Shown here one piece after another: positions 1 through 9,303 of a DNA stretch of 64,000 nt; the stretch's first letter is position 1; each line of letters starts with the position of its first letter. The notes under the pieces are model-generated. The model ran no database searches and had not been told where the DNA came from. It saw only the letters and a list, made by a program, of their open reading frames with translations. The stretch spans positions 1 through 64,000 of the forward strand of contig JAOPKD010000003.1 of assembly GCA_025517565.1 (NCBI GenBank), in the 5' to 3' direction. This DNA comes from Halapricum hydrolyticum. GTDB lineage: Archaea > Halobacteriota > Halobacteria > Halobacteriales > Haloarculaceae. The position numbers and the translations under genes were made by a program.

Positions 1-56
1 AAATCATCCTCGAAACCGCACTATGACGCCACCAACAATCGCTTACCCAAGAGCGC

Positions 57-138
57 ATACGGATTATTGTACGTCTGTTCCGCATCGACCGCCCGATATG
101 GGGCGGTCAGAGCGGTAAATCGGTACAATAATCCGTAT
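57..138. repeat. Nested palindromic element E1
   Basis: A perfect 16-base inverted repeat (57-72 and 123-138, ATACGGATTATTGTAC and its complement) encloses 50 bases holding a perfect 8-base hairpin, GACCGCCC (87-94) with GGGCGGTC (101-108). The segments TTGTACGTCTG and CGGTAAATCG recur in the element at 59946-60084 with the same layout. It sits about 80 bases beyond the stop of the minus-strand P450 gene. It could be a terminator, a REP/MITE-like repeat or a structured RNA; the sequence does not say which. The rest of 1-216 shows no gene. Confidence 0.8.
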
Positions 139-216
139 CAGCTCGTCCGGTATTAACTGTTCTGCGAGCGCCCGACTACGTCCAGTGTCAACAGCTCCGC
201 GAGCGCCCGACCACGA

Positions 217-1548
217 CTACCGTCGCCGGAGCGTCATCGGCATCCCGCCACGCGGATGGGCCGTCAGCGACGGCAGGAGGTCGAGTTCCCCCTCGCGGTC
301 GGTGTCGAGGCTGAACTCGCGGGCGACGGTCGTCAGGATGACCTGCGCCTCTAGCATTGCGAGGTGCTTACCGATACAGTGGCGTGGCCCGCCTCCGAAC
401 GGGAAATACGCGAACCGGGGTCGGTCGCCCTGGTCGAGCCAGCGATCCGGATCGAACTGGTCGGGGTCGTCCCAGAAATCGGGCGATCGGTGGACTGCCC
501 ACTGTGGAAGCATGACTGCCGATCCTTTCGGGACGCGGTAGCCGCCGAGTTCGACGTCGCGTGTCGGCTGACGGAACATCACGTAGACGGGCGGATACAG
601 CCGCATGGACTCCTGAATCACCCGCTCTATCAGGTCCAGTTCCCGGACGGCCTCGAACGTGACCGGCCCCTCGACGGCGTCGGCCTCGGCCTGGACTGCC
701 CGCTCGGTCTCCGGGTGGTTCGCCAGCAGATACCAGCTGTAGGTCAGCGTCAGCGCCGTCGTGTCGTGTCCGGCCAGCAGCATCGTCACGACCTCGTCAC
801 GCAGCTGCTTGGCGGACTGCTCGCCGCGGTTCCGCGCACGCAGCAGGATCGACAGCACGTCCATCGGCGGGTCCTCGTCGTCCTCGTAACCCTCGGTCCC
901 GCGACGCTCGGCGACGATTTCCGAGACGACCCTGTCCAGTTCGTCCAGGGCCGCCTGGTACTCGCGGTTGTTCGGCGTCGGGACCCAGTCGGGCGTGATG
1001 AACCTGATCGGATCGGGTTCGAACCGCGCGCCGATCGGCGCGAGGTTCTCCCGGATGGTCTCGCGCTGGCCCTCGGTCAACTCGACGTCCAGCATGAGGT
1101 CACAGATGACGTCCAGGGTCACCTGTGTCATCTCCAGTTCGACGTCGCGGCTGTCCCCGTCCCGCCACGCGTCGATCATCGCTTCCGCGTGACCGGCGAT
1201 TGTGTCGGTGAACTCGCCCAGCCGGGTCATCGCGAACGCGGGATTGGCGAGGTCGCGCTGGTGCCGCCAGGTGTCGCCTTCGCTCAGTAGCAGCCCCTCG
1301 CCAAGGAGGTCGCCGATCGCGTCGTCCTGGAAATCCGGTTTGACGTAACTGTCCGCGTCGGCGACGAGCACCTGCTGGATCTCGTCGGGATCGGTGAGCA
1401 TGTACGTCTCCAGCGGGCCGAGATCCAGACTGACGACGTCACCGTACGATCGTTCGCAAGCCGTCAAAAACCGAAACGGGTCGTCGGCGTACTGCCTGGC
1501 GTTGCCGAACAGCGGCTCGCCTTTGGGCTGAGGCGGGGTCGGGCGCAT
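217..1548 (-). CDS. Cytochrome P450 (443 aa)
   Basis: A haem-thiolate mono-oxygenase, probably soluble, since no membrane anchor is seen. The I-helix motif AGHDTT, the K-helix ExxR (ESMRLYPP) and the haem-binding loop FPFGGGPRHCIG, with the axial cysteine at about residue 391, are all intact. The length is normal for a P450. An upstream in-frame ATG at 1599 exists. The start at 1548 (MRPTPPQPKG) is preferred because a TATA-like TTATCAC lies 23-29 bases before it and the normal N-terminal proline-rich segment begins there. It is divergent from the HAD gene at 1701. No redox partner gene is adjacent, so the substrate is unknown. Confidence 0.93.
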   Translation of the reverse strand: MRPTPPQPKGEPLFGNARQYADDPFRFLTACERSYGDVVSLDLGPLETYMLTDPDEIQQVLVADADSYVKPDFQDDAIGDLLGEGLLLSEGDTWRHQRDLANPAFAMTRLGEFTDTIAGHAEAMIDAWRDGDSRDVELEMTQVTLDVICDLMLDVELTEGQRETIRENLAPIGARFEPDPIRFITPDWVPTPNNREYQAALDELDRVVSEIVAERRGTEGYEDDEDPPMDVLSILLRARNRGEQSAKQLRDEVVTMLLAGHDTTALTLTYSWYLLANHPETERAVQAEADAVEGPVTFEAVRELDLIERVIQESMRLYPPVYVMFRQPTRDVELGGYRVPKGSAVMLPQWAVHRSPDFWDDPDQFDPDRWLDQGDRPRFAYFPFGGGPRHCIGKHLAMLEAQVILTTVAREFSLDTDREGELDLLPSLTAHPRGGMPMTLRRR

Positions 1549-1570
1549 CACTCTTCGAAAGGGATCAATC

Positions 1571-1577
1571 GTGATAA
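1571..1577 (-). promoter_or_regulatory. TATA-like box for the P450 gene
   Basis: On the minus strand TTATCAC lies 23-29 bases before the ATG at 1548. This fits a leaderless haloarchaeal transcript and supports that start over the ATG at 1599. Confidence 0.45.
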
Positions 1578-1700
1578 GTCCCCGCACAGCGGCGAGCACC
1601 GGGTGTTTTCGGCCGTCGCGACTGGGGATGTCGATCGCGCCAACTGTCCTGTCAGTACAGTCGGCAGAATTGATTTACTGTCCCCACCCTGAGTGATGCT

Positions 1701-2354
1701 GTGGCATACGAAACGATCCTGTTCGACATGGACGGCGTGTTGCTGACTGGCTACCACACCGATCCCGACGTCTACCGCCAGGCAGCGGCTGCGACGCTCG
1801 CGGACTTCGGGATCGACTACGAGGGCGAGCCGCCACCGGGACTGGTCGGCCCCGACGACGTCGCAGAAGTGCGGACGACCTGTGACGACCTCGGCCTGCC
1901 GGCTGCTCCGGCCTGGGCCTATCGCGAGCGGGCCGCGACGACGATCGAAAACGAGCAGATCGTCGCGGGCGACCGCGTGCCTTTCGACGATACCCCTGTC
2001 CTCTCTGATCTCGCCGGCGACCGCACGCTCGCCGTCGTCAGCAACAATCGCCAGGGAACAGTCCGATTCGCTGCCGACCACTTCGACTGGCCGATCGAGG
2101 CCGCACGCGGCCGATTTCCGACGCTGTCGGAGTTCGGTCAGCTCAAGCCCGACGCGCACCTGCTTCGGTGGACGCTCGACCGACTCGAGGCCGACGACGC
2201 GCTGTTCGTCGGCGATCGTCACACCGACATCGAGGCCGCCCACCACGCCGGGATCGACGCTGCTCTGCTGTCTCGTGACGGCGACGTGCCCGACGGCAAC
2301 CCGGAACCGACCCACCACATCGAGTCACTTTCCGAACTCCCGGATCTGGTGTGA
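1701..2354 (+). CDS. HAD-superfamily hydrolase (217 aa)
   Basis: A phosphatase-type HAD hydrolase. Motif I is FDMDGVLL (Asp9 and Asp11, nucleophile and acid/base). Motif II is the VVSNN segment, motif III is LKPD with the conserved Lys, and motif IV is FVGDRHTDIEAA, the Mg2+-binding acidic pair. The cap lies between motifs I and II, as in subfamily I. Translation starts at GTG 1701, which gives MAYETILFDMDGV, the usual distance to motif I. The substrate cannot be read from sequence; phosphoglycolate-like or nucleotide substrates are typical of the group. It is divergent from the P450 gene. Confidence 0.88.
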   Translation: MAYETILFDMDGVLLTGYHTDPDVYRQAAAATLADFGIDYEGEPPPGLVGPDDVAEVRTTCDDLGLPAAPAWAYRERAATTIENEQIVAGDRVPFDDTPVLSDLAGDRTLAVVSNNRQGTVRFAADHFDWPIEAARGRFPTLSEFGQLKPDAHLLRWTLDRLEADDALFVGDRHTDIEAAHHAGIDAALLSRDGDVPDGNPEPTHHIESLSELPDLV

Positions 2355-2682
2355 CCAGCGACGGCCCGTCACTCGGCGTTCCAGTCTGAATCAGTCTTCG
2401 ACCAGAAACATAGGACTTTAGTGGAAGATTCCGTAGTTATTTCGGATTTTGGTTCTGCTTTCGAACTCATAGTACGGATAACTGTTCCTGATTGTTGTAT
2501 TTATGTCTGGCCCTAAGTGAGTCGGTACCGATCTAGGCTGATCGATACAATATAAGGGGCTCTCGGGAAGTAGTCCGCGACGCGACTTCCTCTTTGGATC
2601 GAACTCCTTGCGGTTCGAACGAAGGACGCTCTACGCCAACTTGGATATTATCGAAATACTGCTTCGTCGGGCAGCCGACCTC
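2355..2682. other. Intergenic region, no gene seen
   Basis: About 328 bases between the convergent ends of the HAD gene and the beta-CASP gene. The left half is AT-rich for this genome (about 2370-2560). A small hairpin, TCGAAC...GTTCGA, lies near 2600. No supported coding sequence or RNA gene was recognised. Confidence 0.5.
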
Positions 2683-3915
2683 TCACACCCGTCTGGCCGC
2701 CCCGAGGTCGGGTGCGCTCGCGTCGTAGCCGTCCTCGCGGAGTTCGTCCGCGAACGCCGGGCAGCGATCGCCGTGATTGACCAGGATCTCGGCGTCGCGA
2801 TACGCGTCGAGAAAGTCCAGCAGTCCCTCTCGATCGGCGTGGGCCGAAAAGTCGTAGGCTTCGACCTGTGCGGCGACGGGCATCCGCCGGCCGTCGATCT
2901 CCGCGCTGCCGGTTTCGAGTAGCTCGCGGCCGGGCGTGCCCTCGACCTGGTAGCCGGTCAGCGCGATCTTGTTGACCGGCCGATCGGCGATCTCCGGGAC
3001 GTACGTCATCGCCGGCCCGCCCGAGAGCATCCCGCTGGTCGTGACGATGACTGTGTTCTGCTCGGCGATCCGTCGTCGTTGGCCGTCGCGACCGTCGACG
3101 ATCCGGGCGTGGGATTTCGACCGCTGCAGTGCCCCCGGGTCGCGAACGAACTCCGGATACTGTCGGAGCATCTCGGTCACGTCCGTGCCCATCCCGTCGA
3201 CGTAACAGGGGATGTCGTGGGCCTCGCAGACCATGAGCATCTCTTGGGTCCGTCCGATGGCGAACGCCGGGACGACGACGGTCCCGCCCTCCCAGAGAGT
3301 CGTCCGCAGACTCTCGACGAACGCTGCTTCGACCGCCTGTCGATCGTCGTGGCTGACATCGGAATACGTGCTCTCACAGACCACTACGTCGGCTTCGGGA
3401 CGCTCGGTCGTCCCGGCGACGAGCCGCTGATCGTCAGTGTGGAAATCCCCCGTGTAGAGCAAGCGCGTGTCTCCGTCGTCTACGAGTACGTGCGCCGATC
3501 CGGGGATGTGGCCGGCGTCGAAGAGCGTCACTTCGTGACCCGCGGCCTCGAACGGCTCCCGGTAGCCGTGCGCCTCCGAGACCTGTGTGACCCGCTGGAC
3601 GTCCGTTTCGGTGAACGGACACTGCGGGGTGTTCCCGTGGAGTTTCAGCGTGTCCCGGGAGAGCGTGAGCGCGAGTTCCCGGGTCGGTGGCGTCCAGTGG
3701 ATCGACGGGCGCGCGTCGCCGCTCAGTAGCGACGGCAGCGCTCCGACGTGATCGAGGTGGCCGTGACTGACCACGACTGCGTCGGGGTCGACGTCACCGA
3801 GCGGGTACTGCGGCGGCGTGGCCGACTGCATGCCGTAATCCAGCAACAGCGAGTCGTTGACGAGGATCGCACTTCGGCCGATCTCGCCAGCGCCGCCCAG
3901 AAACCGGATGTCCAT
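2683..3915 (-). CDS. Metallo-beta-lactamase/beta-CASP ribonuclease (410 aa)
   Basis: Belongs to the CPSF73/RNase J-like RNA-processing nucleases (COG1236 type). The Zn-binding HGHLDH motif is at residues 51-56, followed by TGDFHTD and ESTYSD, and C-terminal SAHADREGLL and NHGD complete the metal site and beta-CASP signature. No KH domains precede the catalytic domain, unlike the larger archaeal CPSF1. The start at 3915 (MDIRFLGGAG) is chosen because the upstream in-frame extension to 4296 reads through an IS relic and is basic, unlike a halophilic protein. Its RNA target is unknown. Confidence 0.9.
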   Translation of the reverse strand: MDIRFLGGAGEIGRSAILVNDSLLLDYGMQSATPPQYPLGDVDPDAVVVSHGHLDHVGALPSLLSGDARPSIHWTPPTRELALTLSRDTLKLHGNTPQCPFTETDVQRVTQVSEAHGYREPFEAAGHEVTLFDAGHIPGSAHVLVDDGDTRLLYTGDFHTDDQRLVAGTTERPEADVVVCESTYSDVSHDDRQAVEAAFVESLRTTLWEGGTVVVPAFAIGRTQEMLMVCEAHDIPCYVDGMGTDVTEMLRQYPEFVRDPGALQRSKSHARIVDGRDGQRRRIAEQNTVIVTTSGMLSGGPAMTYVPEIADRPVNKIALTGYQVEGTPGRELLETGSAEIDGRRMPVAAQVEAYDFSAHADREGLLDFLDAYRDAEILVNHGDRCPAFADELREDGYDASAPDLGAARRV

Positions 3916-3952
3916 CGAACCCGTGTTATGGCTCGGCGCGTTTGACGGTGGC

Positions 3953-4050
3953 GATGACATCCTCCGCGCCGTGAACAGAGCGGGACTACGTCCCGCAGGC
4001 AGTCGGGCGAGCCCGACGACGGCGCGGTTTCCCCTCCGACGTGGGAGTCT
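3953..4050 (-). ncRNA. Right end of an IS200/IS605-type relic, candidate omega-RNA scaffold
   Basis: Downstream of the truncated tnpB stop, the minus strand folds into a multi-branch structure. An outer 9-bp stem pairs 3964-3972 with 4019-4027 (CCGCGCCGT/ACGGCGCGG). Inside it are two perfect 7-bp hairpins, at 3980-3996 (3-nt loop) and 4002-4017 (2-nt loop). It ends in GAGGATGTCATC, a sequence I associate with right ends of haloarchaeal tnpB elements. In intact elements this region encodes the omega-RNA used by TnpB. Expression of this relic is not shown. Confidence 0.55.
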
Positions 4051-4280
4051 CAGACTGTCTGAGCGTCCCCGGAGGCAATATTCCCGTTGTGGTGGACGGT
4101 ACTCGGGTCTGTGCGCTGTTCTTTGGGACTTTCCCTCGCGGGAGAGCGTGGTGACTCCGACCAGTCGTGGTCGTCCCACTCGAACCGCACGGGCCGTGCC
4201 ATCGGCCTGACTGCCTGCTCTGTCTGCCGCTTCAGGAACGTTTCTGACGCTGTAAGGTCGGCGTGACCCTCGAACCCACA
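4050..4280 (-). pseudogene. C-terminal remnant of a TnpB (IS1341-type) gene
   Basis: The minus strand from about 4280 reads [16 protein letters not shown], then [16 protein letters not shown], then a tail ending [12 protein letters not shown] and a TGA at 4050. This is the recognisable end of a haloarchaeal IS200/IS605-group TnpB, starting at one Cys of its zinc finger. The N-terminal and RuvC-bearing parts are absent. Upstream of 4280 the frame no longer resembles TnpB, so the 5' limit is uncertain. The right end is retained (see 3953-4050). It is a different lineage from the complete TnpB at 9345-10574. Confidence 0.65.
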
Positions 4281-4348
4281 CGGATAGAGACGCCACCCGT
4301 CCCTACTCCCGTCGTGCCTGTTCCTGAGTATTACGAATCGTCGAAAAA

Positions 4349-4356
4349 GTATTATT
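4349..4356 (+). promoter_or_regulatory. TATA-like box for the ABC importer operon
   Basis: GTATTATT, preceded by a purine-rich CGAAAAA that resembles a BRE, lies about 30-37 bases before the ATG at 4386. It fits a leaderless or near-leaderless start for the three-gene operon. Confidence 0.4.
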
Positions 4357-4385
4357 GGGGCGTTGGGTATCGTCAGACAACGAGC

Positions 4386-5486
4386 ATGTACGACCGACGC
4401 ACGCTGTTGCAGGCGATCGGCGCGGGGGCGACAGCCGCGCTGGCTGGCTGTTCGGTGCTGGGCGACTCGTCTGCAGGCGCCCGGACGGTGACCGACGACG
4501 CGGGTCGGGACGTCTCACTTCCCGAGTCGGTCGATCGGGTCGTCGCGGTCGGACCCGGAGCCCTGCGGCAGGTGGCGTATCTCGGCGCGACCGATCGAGT
4601 CGTCGGCGTCGAGGACGCCGAGAGCGGCTGGATACGGACAGTTCCGTACAACATGGCCAATCCGAGTCTCCGCGAGAAGCGAGTCACCGGCTCGGCGGGT
4701 CCGAACGCGGGCGGCAACGGCGAGGAGATCCTCGCTGCTGACCCGGACGTCATCTTCTTTTACGGCGATACCTCCCGGGCCGAAACGCTGCAGTCCCAGA
4801 CCGACACGCCTGTCGTCGCTCTGGAACTCATGGATCTCGGCGGCGAGGCGACTCGCGAGGGAATCTACGAGACCTGGCGGCTGGTCGGCGACGTCCTCGA
4901 TCTCGAGGATCGGGCCGCCGAACTGGAGACGTTCGTCGAGGAGACGGTTGCCGACCTCCGCGATCGGACGGCAGACCTCCCGGACGAGCAGCGAGTCGAC
5001 GCCTACGCCGGGGCGGTCAGCTACAAGGGTGCACACGGGCTGGCGACCACGCGAAAGCGATTCCCGCCGTTCGCGTACGCCGGCGTCGACAACGTCGCGA
5101 GCGGGATCGGATCCGATTCGCCGTCGGTCCAGCTCAGCGAGGAACAGTTGCTCGAGTGGGACCCCGAGGCGATCTTCGTCGACTCTCACAACCTCGACCG
5201 GGCTCGTGAGGATCTCCAAACGACGGCCGCGTACGACGAGTTGACGGCCGTTTCCGGCGGGGAGATATACACCCTGCTTCCCCACGCCAGCTACAACCAC
5301 AACTACGGGTCGATCCTGGCCAACGCCTACTTCGTCGGCACGACGCTGTATCCCGATCGATTCGACGACGCCGATCTCTCGGAAAGCGTCGATTCGATCT
5401 TCGAGACCCTGCTGGGTGCACCGCTGTACGACGATCTGCTCGAGACCCACGAGGCCTATCAGCGCCTCGGTGATCTCGATGGCTAG
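4386..5486 (+). CDS. ABC transporter substrate-binding lipoprotein, BtuF/FepB type (366 aa)
   Basis: The cell-surface receptor of a type II ABC importer for cobalamin, siderophore or haem-type ligands (COG0614). The N-terminus MYDRRTLLQ has the Tat twin arginines, then a hydrophobic stretch and the lipobox ALAGC with Cys22, so the protein is exported folded and lipid-anchored. The mature part opens with the family signature [19 protein letters not shown]. The start at 4386 is chosen over 4263 because the signal peptide begins there and the promoter precedes it. The stop overlaps the permease start by 8 bases. The ligand cannot be told from sequence. Confidence 0.9.
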   Translation: MYDRRTLLQAIGAGATAALAGCSVLGDSSAGARTVTDDAGRDVSLPESVDRVVAVGPGALRQVAYLGATDRVVGVEDAESGWIRTVPYNMANPSLREKRVTGSAGPNAGGNGEEILAADPDVIFFYGDTSRAETLQSQTDTPVVALELMDLGGEATREGIYETWRLVGDVLDLEDRAAELETFVEETVADLRDRTADLPDEQRVDAYAGAVSYKGAHGLATTRKRFPPFAYAGVDNVASGIGSDSPSVQLSEEQLLEWDPEAIFVDSHNLDRAREDLQTTAAYDELTAVSGGEIYTLLPHASYNHNYGSILANAYFVGTTLYPDRFDDADLSESVDSIFETLLGAPLYDDLLETHEAYQRLGDLDG

Positions 5487-6600
5487 CGAAACCGTGCGGG
5501 ACGGCGATCCGGGCCAGTACCGTCGATCGGAGGAGCCAGCCCGTCGACAGACGGGCCGAGAAACAGTCCGAGAGAATCGGACGCAGACGACTCGACGGGT
5601 CTACGCCGTCGCGAGTGGGTCGACGCTCGTGCTCCTGCTCGCGTCGCTGGCGGCGATCGCGATCGGATCGGTACACGTTCCGCTCGCCGACGTCGTCGCC
5701 GCTCTCGCCGGTGGCGGAACGCCGACTCAGCGTGCGATCGTCTGGAACCTCCGGCTCCCCCGAGTCCTCGGTGCGGTCGTCGCCGGGGCCGGACTCGCCG
5801 TCGCCGGCGCGGCGATGCAGACCGTCCTCCGGAACCCCCTGGGCGCGCCCTACACGCTGGGGATCTCCCAGGCTGCGGCGTTCGGCGCGGCCGTCGCAGT
5901 CGTCCTCGGATTCGGCAGCGCCGCCTCGGAACTCGGATCGATCGGACCCTATCTCACGACCGTCGCCGCCTTTCTGGCGGCGATGGTCTCGACGGGGTTG
6001 ATCCTCGTTCTGGTGACTTACCGGCAGGCCACCCCCGAGACGCTGATCCTGACCGGCGTCGCCGTCGGATCGCTGTTCACCGCCGGCATGACGCTACTGC
6101 AGTACTTCGCCAGTGACACCGAAGTTGCCGCTATCGTCTACTGGACGTTCGGCGACGTCGGTCGCGCCGGCTGGATGCACGTCGCACTCATGACGGCGGT
6201 CGTGGCGGCCGGGCTGGCGTACTTCCTGGTCAATGCCTGGAACTACGACGTCATGGACGCGGGGACGGCGACAGCGAAGAGCCTCGGCGTCCCGGTCGAG
6301 TCACTGCGGGTCAGGGGGATGGCCGTCGCCTCGCTGGTGACGGCGATCGTCATCTCGTTCGTGGGGATCATCGGGTTCGTCGGACTGGTCGCTCCCCACG
6401 TCGTCCGGATGCTCGTCGGCGGGACCGAGCGACACCTGCTGCCGATCACGGCCGTCGTCGGCGGTGCGCTGCTGGTCGCGGCTGACACGCTCGCCCGGAC
6501 GGTCCTCGCGCCGGTCGTCCTGCCGGTCGGAATCCTCACCTCGTTTCTGGGCGCACCGCTTTTCATCTACCTCGTCATCAACGGGAGGGAGTACTGGTGA
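5479..6600 (+). CDS. ABC transporter permease, BtuC/FecCD family (373 aa)
   Basis: The membrane channel of the importer. After a hydrophilic N-terminus of about 40 residues the protein is almost entirely hydrophobic helices with the FecCD-family pattern. It contains NLRLPRVLGAVVAGAGLAVA early, GNPLGAPYTLG-like spacing in RNPLGAPYTLGIS, and GFVGLVAPHVVRMLVG near the end, the loop that contacts the ATPase. The start at 5479 overlaps the receptor gene, and the stop overlaps the ATPase GTG start (GTGA), so the three are translationally coupled. Confidence 0.92.
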   Translation: MASETVRDGDPGQYRRSEEPARRQTGRETVRENRTQTTRRVYAVASGSTLVLLLASLAAIAIGSVHVPLADVVAALAGGGTPTQRAIVWNLRLPRVLGAVVAGAGLAVAGAAMQTVLRNPLGAPYTLGISQAAAFGAAVAVVLGFGSAASELGSIGPYLTTVAAFLAAMVSTGLILVLVTYRQATPETLILTGVAVGSLFTAGMTLLQYFASDTEVAAIVYWTFGDVGRAGWMHVALMTAVVAAGLAYFLVNAWNYDVMDAGTATAKSLGVPVESLRVRGMAVASLVTAIVISFVGIIGFVGLVAPHVVRMLVGGTERHLLPITAVVGGALLVAADTLARTVLAPVVLPVGILTSFLGAPLFIYLVINGREYW

Positions 6601-7424
6601 CGCTCGACGTCCGCGATCTCGCGTTCGCGTATGGAGATGAATCGGTACTCGAAGGTGTGAACCTGACCGCCGAGTCGGGCGAGTTGCTCGGGTTGCTCGG
6701 GCCGAACGGATCCGGCAAGTCGACGCTGTTGCAGTCGCTCAACCGGATCCACGAGCCGGACGCGGGAACGGTCCTGGTGGACGGCGATCGTGTTTCGGAA
6801 CTTGATCGCACGGAACTCGCCCGCCGGGTCGGATACGTGCCCCAGGACGAACAGGGCGCGTTCCCGGCGACGGTCTACGAGACGATCCTGCAGGGACGAC
6901 GGCCACACGGCGGCTGGTCGCCCGGCCGGGTCGATCGCGCGGCGGTCGAGGGGACGATCGAGCAGCTCGACCTCGCGGCGTTCACGAGTCGGAACGTCGC
7001 CGATCTCAGCGGCGGCCAGCGCCAGAAAGTGCGACTCGGGCGTGCGCTCGTGGGTGATCCGTCCGTACTGCTACTGGACGAACCGACCAGCGCGCTCGAC
7101 CTGAAACACCAGCTAGACGTGATGGAACTGGTCGGCGAACACGTTCGCGACCGGGGAGTGACCGGGATCGTCGCCATCCACGATCTGAACCTCGCGGCAC
7201 GGTACTGCGATCGGGTCGCGCTGCTCTCCAACGGCGAGATATACGACGTCGGTGGGCCGGACGTGCTGACCCCGGAGACGATCCGGGCGGTCTACGGCGT
7301 CGAGGCGACCGTCAAACATCACCGCGGACGACGCCTGATCGTCACCGAGCGTTCAGCGAGAACGCCGTCAGTCGCCTCGGCGGCGCATTCGGGCCCTGAC
7401 GACGGCCGGTACTGTACGCGATAG
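6597..7424 (+). CDS. ABC transporter ATP-binding protein, BtuD/FepC type (275 aa)
   Basis: Powers the importer. The Walker A motif GPNGSGKST is at residues 35-43, the Q-loop YVPQDEQG follows, the signature is LSGGQRQKVRLGRAL, Walker B is VLLLDEPTSALD, and the switch His is in AIHDLN. Translation starts at GTG 6597, overlapping the permease stop by 4 bases. The C-terminal 40 residues are an extra tail beyond the usual ATPase core. As last gene of the operon it is followed by a regulator on the same strand. Confidence 0.94.
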   Translation: MTLDVRDLAFAYGDESVLEGVNLTAESGELLGLLGPNGSGKSTLLQSLNRIHEPDAGTVLVDGDRVSELDRTELARRVGYVPQDEQGAFPATVYETILQGRRPHGGWSPGRVDRAAVEGTIEQLDLAAFTSRNVADLSGGQRQKVRLGRALVGDPSVLLLDEPTSALDLKHQLDVMELVGEHVRDRGVTGIVAIHDLNLAARYCDRVALLSNGEIYDVGGPDVLTPETIRAVYGVEATVKHHRGRRLIVTERSARTPSVASAAHSGPDDGRYCTR

Positions 7425-7471
7425 CGCACTCGTGGCAAAGATACATGCGGGGGGCGTCCCGAACGTCCGCC

Positions 7472-8275
7472 ATGGCCGCGCCCGAGGAAGACGCCGGTGT
7501 CCTGGAGAGCAAGCGCACCGCAACGCGATACCAGATTCTGGTCGAGATCGCCGAGCGCCAGCCGGCGGTCAGCCAGCAGGAGATCGCCGACGAGATCGGC
7601 GTCACCGCACAGGCGGTCAGCGACTACCTGCAGGAACTGGTCGAGGACGGCTACGTCGAAAAGCACGGCCGGGGGCGCTACGAGGTCACGAAAGAGGGCG
7701 TCGACTGGCTGATCTCACAGACGGCGTCGCTCCAGGACTTTCTCGATCACGTCTCCGAAGACGTCATCGGCCAGGTCGAAGTCGAGACGGCGGTCGCCGC
7801 GACGGACCTCGAGGAGGGACAGACAGTCACGCTGACGATGCAGGAGGGGCTGTTGCACGCCGAGGCCGGCGAGGCCGGCAACGCGACGGCAGTCGTGATG
7901 ACTGACGCGTCGGCCGGCGAAGACGTCGGCGTCACGAACTTCGAGGGGGTCGTCGAGTACGATCTGGGGACAGTGACAGTCGTCGCCGTTCCACACGTTC
8001 GAAACGGCGGCTCTCGGGCGGTCGATCCGGAACGCGTCGAGGCTGAAGCCGACGACCACGATCTCGTGGCGGCCGCGGGCACCGAAGCACTGGTCGCAGT
8101 CCGTACGGCCGGACTCGATCCCGACCTCCGGTTCGGCACCGCCGAGGCCGTCCAGGAGGCCGCGACCAAGGGCCTGACCGTGTTGCTGGTGGCGACGACG
8201 ACCAAGCTCTCGCGTCACACTGACCGTCTGCGCGAGAACGGCATCAGCTACGAGGTGCTGGACGCCGGCGAGTAG
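7472..8275 (+). CDS. Winged-helix transcriptional regulator (267 aa)
   Basis: The N-terminal 80 residues form a MarR/TrmB-like winged helix: TATRYQILVEIAERQPAVSQ, then EIADEIGVTAQAVSDYLQEL as the recognition helix, then the wing EKHGRGRYEVTKEG. The remaining part is a haloarchaeal sensor-like domain with no ligand motif I recognise. I believe it matches a DUF7839-type family but cannot verify that. The start at 7472 (MAAPEEDAGV) is preferred to 7445. It lies 47 bases after the ABC ATPase, so it may regulate the importer; that is inference from position only. Confidence 0.8.
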   Translation: MAAPEEDAGVLESKRTATRYQILVEIAERQPAVSQQEIADEIGVTAQAVSDYLQELVEDGYVEKHGRGRYEVTKEGVDWLISQTASLQDFLDHVSEDVIGQVEVETAVAATDLEEGQTVTLTMQEGLLHAEAGEAGNATAVVMTDASAGEDVGVTNFEGVVEYDLGTVTVVAVPHVRNGGSRAVDPERVEAEADDHDLVAAAGTEALVAVRTAGLDPDLRFGTAEAVQEAATKGLTVLLVATTTKLSRHTDRLRENGISYEVLDAGE

Positions 8276-8326
8276 CCAGACGGGCGGCTGCGTTTCGACA
8301 CCGGGGCCGACAGCTGTTCTCCCGCC

Positions 8327-9296
8327 TCACCACTCGCGGAACGACCGATGTCGGGCGGCGACATCGGCCACGTCTGCTTCGTCGAGTGTCCCCCTGTCCG
8401 TGCAGACGTCCGCACACAGGTCGGCAGGTGTCACCTCGAACAGCGGGTTCGCGACCGCGATATCGGCGTCACCCTCGTACAGCGCCGTCGGTGCCTGCTC
8501 GATCTCGACGTCGGTCTCGGGTGCGATCTTGTCCGCGGCGGCGACGACGTAACACGGCAGGTCGTGAGCGACCGCCGCCAGCGCGAGCCCGTACGTTCCC
8601 ACCTTGTTCAGTACACGACCGTCCGGTAGGATCGTGTCGGCGCCCACGATCACCGCGTCGGCGTCGAACTCGGCGAGCTGGCCGGCCAGCGCGGCGTCGC
8701 TCGTCAGCGTCACGTCGTGGCGTGTCGCCAGCGACTCGGCGACGCCGATCCCCTCGCCGCCGGGGCGCGATTCCGCGACCAGTACGGCCTCGGGATCGGC
8801 CAGCTCCAGTGCCGCTCGGACCGTTCCGGATCGCGAGAGCGTACAGATACGCGCACCGTCGATCCGGTCCGCGGCGACGGCCGCGGCCGCTCGATCGGCC
8901 TCGACGGCGCTCGCGATCCCCTCGCGAGCCGACCGTTCGACGGCCCCCGGCGCGTGCTCGTCGGCTTCGCTCATGACGCGGTTGAGCCGGTTCTCGACGA
9001 CCGCCATCGACGGGCGAGCGGCGAGCAACTCGCGAGCCACGCCGGCGACACCGTCCCAGTCCTCGGCCAGCGCGGCTTCGTCGCGAAGGACTTCGAGGGC
9101 GCGAACCGACAGCCAGGCCGACCCGTGTTCGTCGTCGGCCGCGACGGTCTTGACCGTCGGCCGGACGCGGTCGTAGGAACGCCACAGCTTGGGGACCGTC
9201 TCGCGTCGTCGGATCTCGGTCGCGTGACACCATTCCCAGTCCGCGAGCTCCCAGTTCGGGTCGATCTCGCGCGTCTCGGCCTCGAACAGGAACGGG
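8327..9296 (-). pseudogene. 3' part of a NUDIX-eIF2B-like fusion gene split by an IS
   Basis: Encodes the eIF2B alpha/ribose-1,5-bisphosphate-isomerase-like domain: PGGEGIGVAESLA, DAVIVGADTILPDGR and NKVGTYGLALAA are superfamily hallmarks. The frame stays open upstream to 9296 and begins PFLFEAETREIDPNWELADW, the continuation expected after the NUDIX half at 10718-10989. Removing 9297-10717 joins the halves in frame (V-H-P-F-L-F) to give 413 residues. An internal GTG at 9040 could still produce a 237-residue eIF2B-like protein, so residual function is possible. Confidence 0.85.
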
Positions 9297-9303
9297 TCAA
9301 CTG

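Noticed and set aside
3916..4296. N-terminal extension of the beta-CASP nuclease to 4296
   Set aside because: The extension is basic and passes through the tnpB relic; the family N-terminus begins at MDIRFLGG (3915).
7445..7905. Alternative frame 7432-7905 as a separate gene
   Set aside because: It overlaps the winged-helix regulator in another frame and is Arg/Gly-rich, typical of a shadow in this genome.
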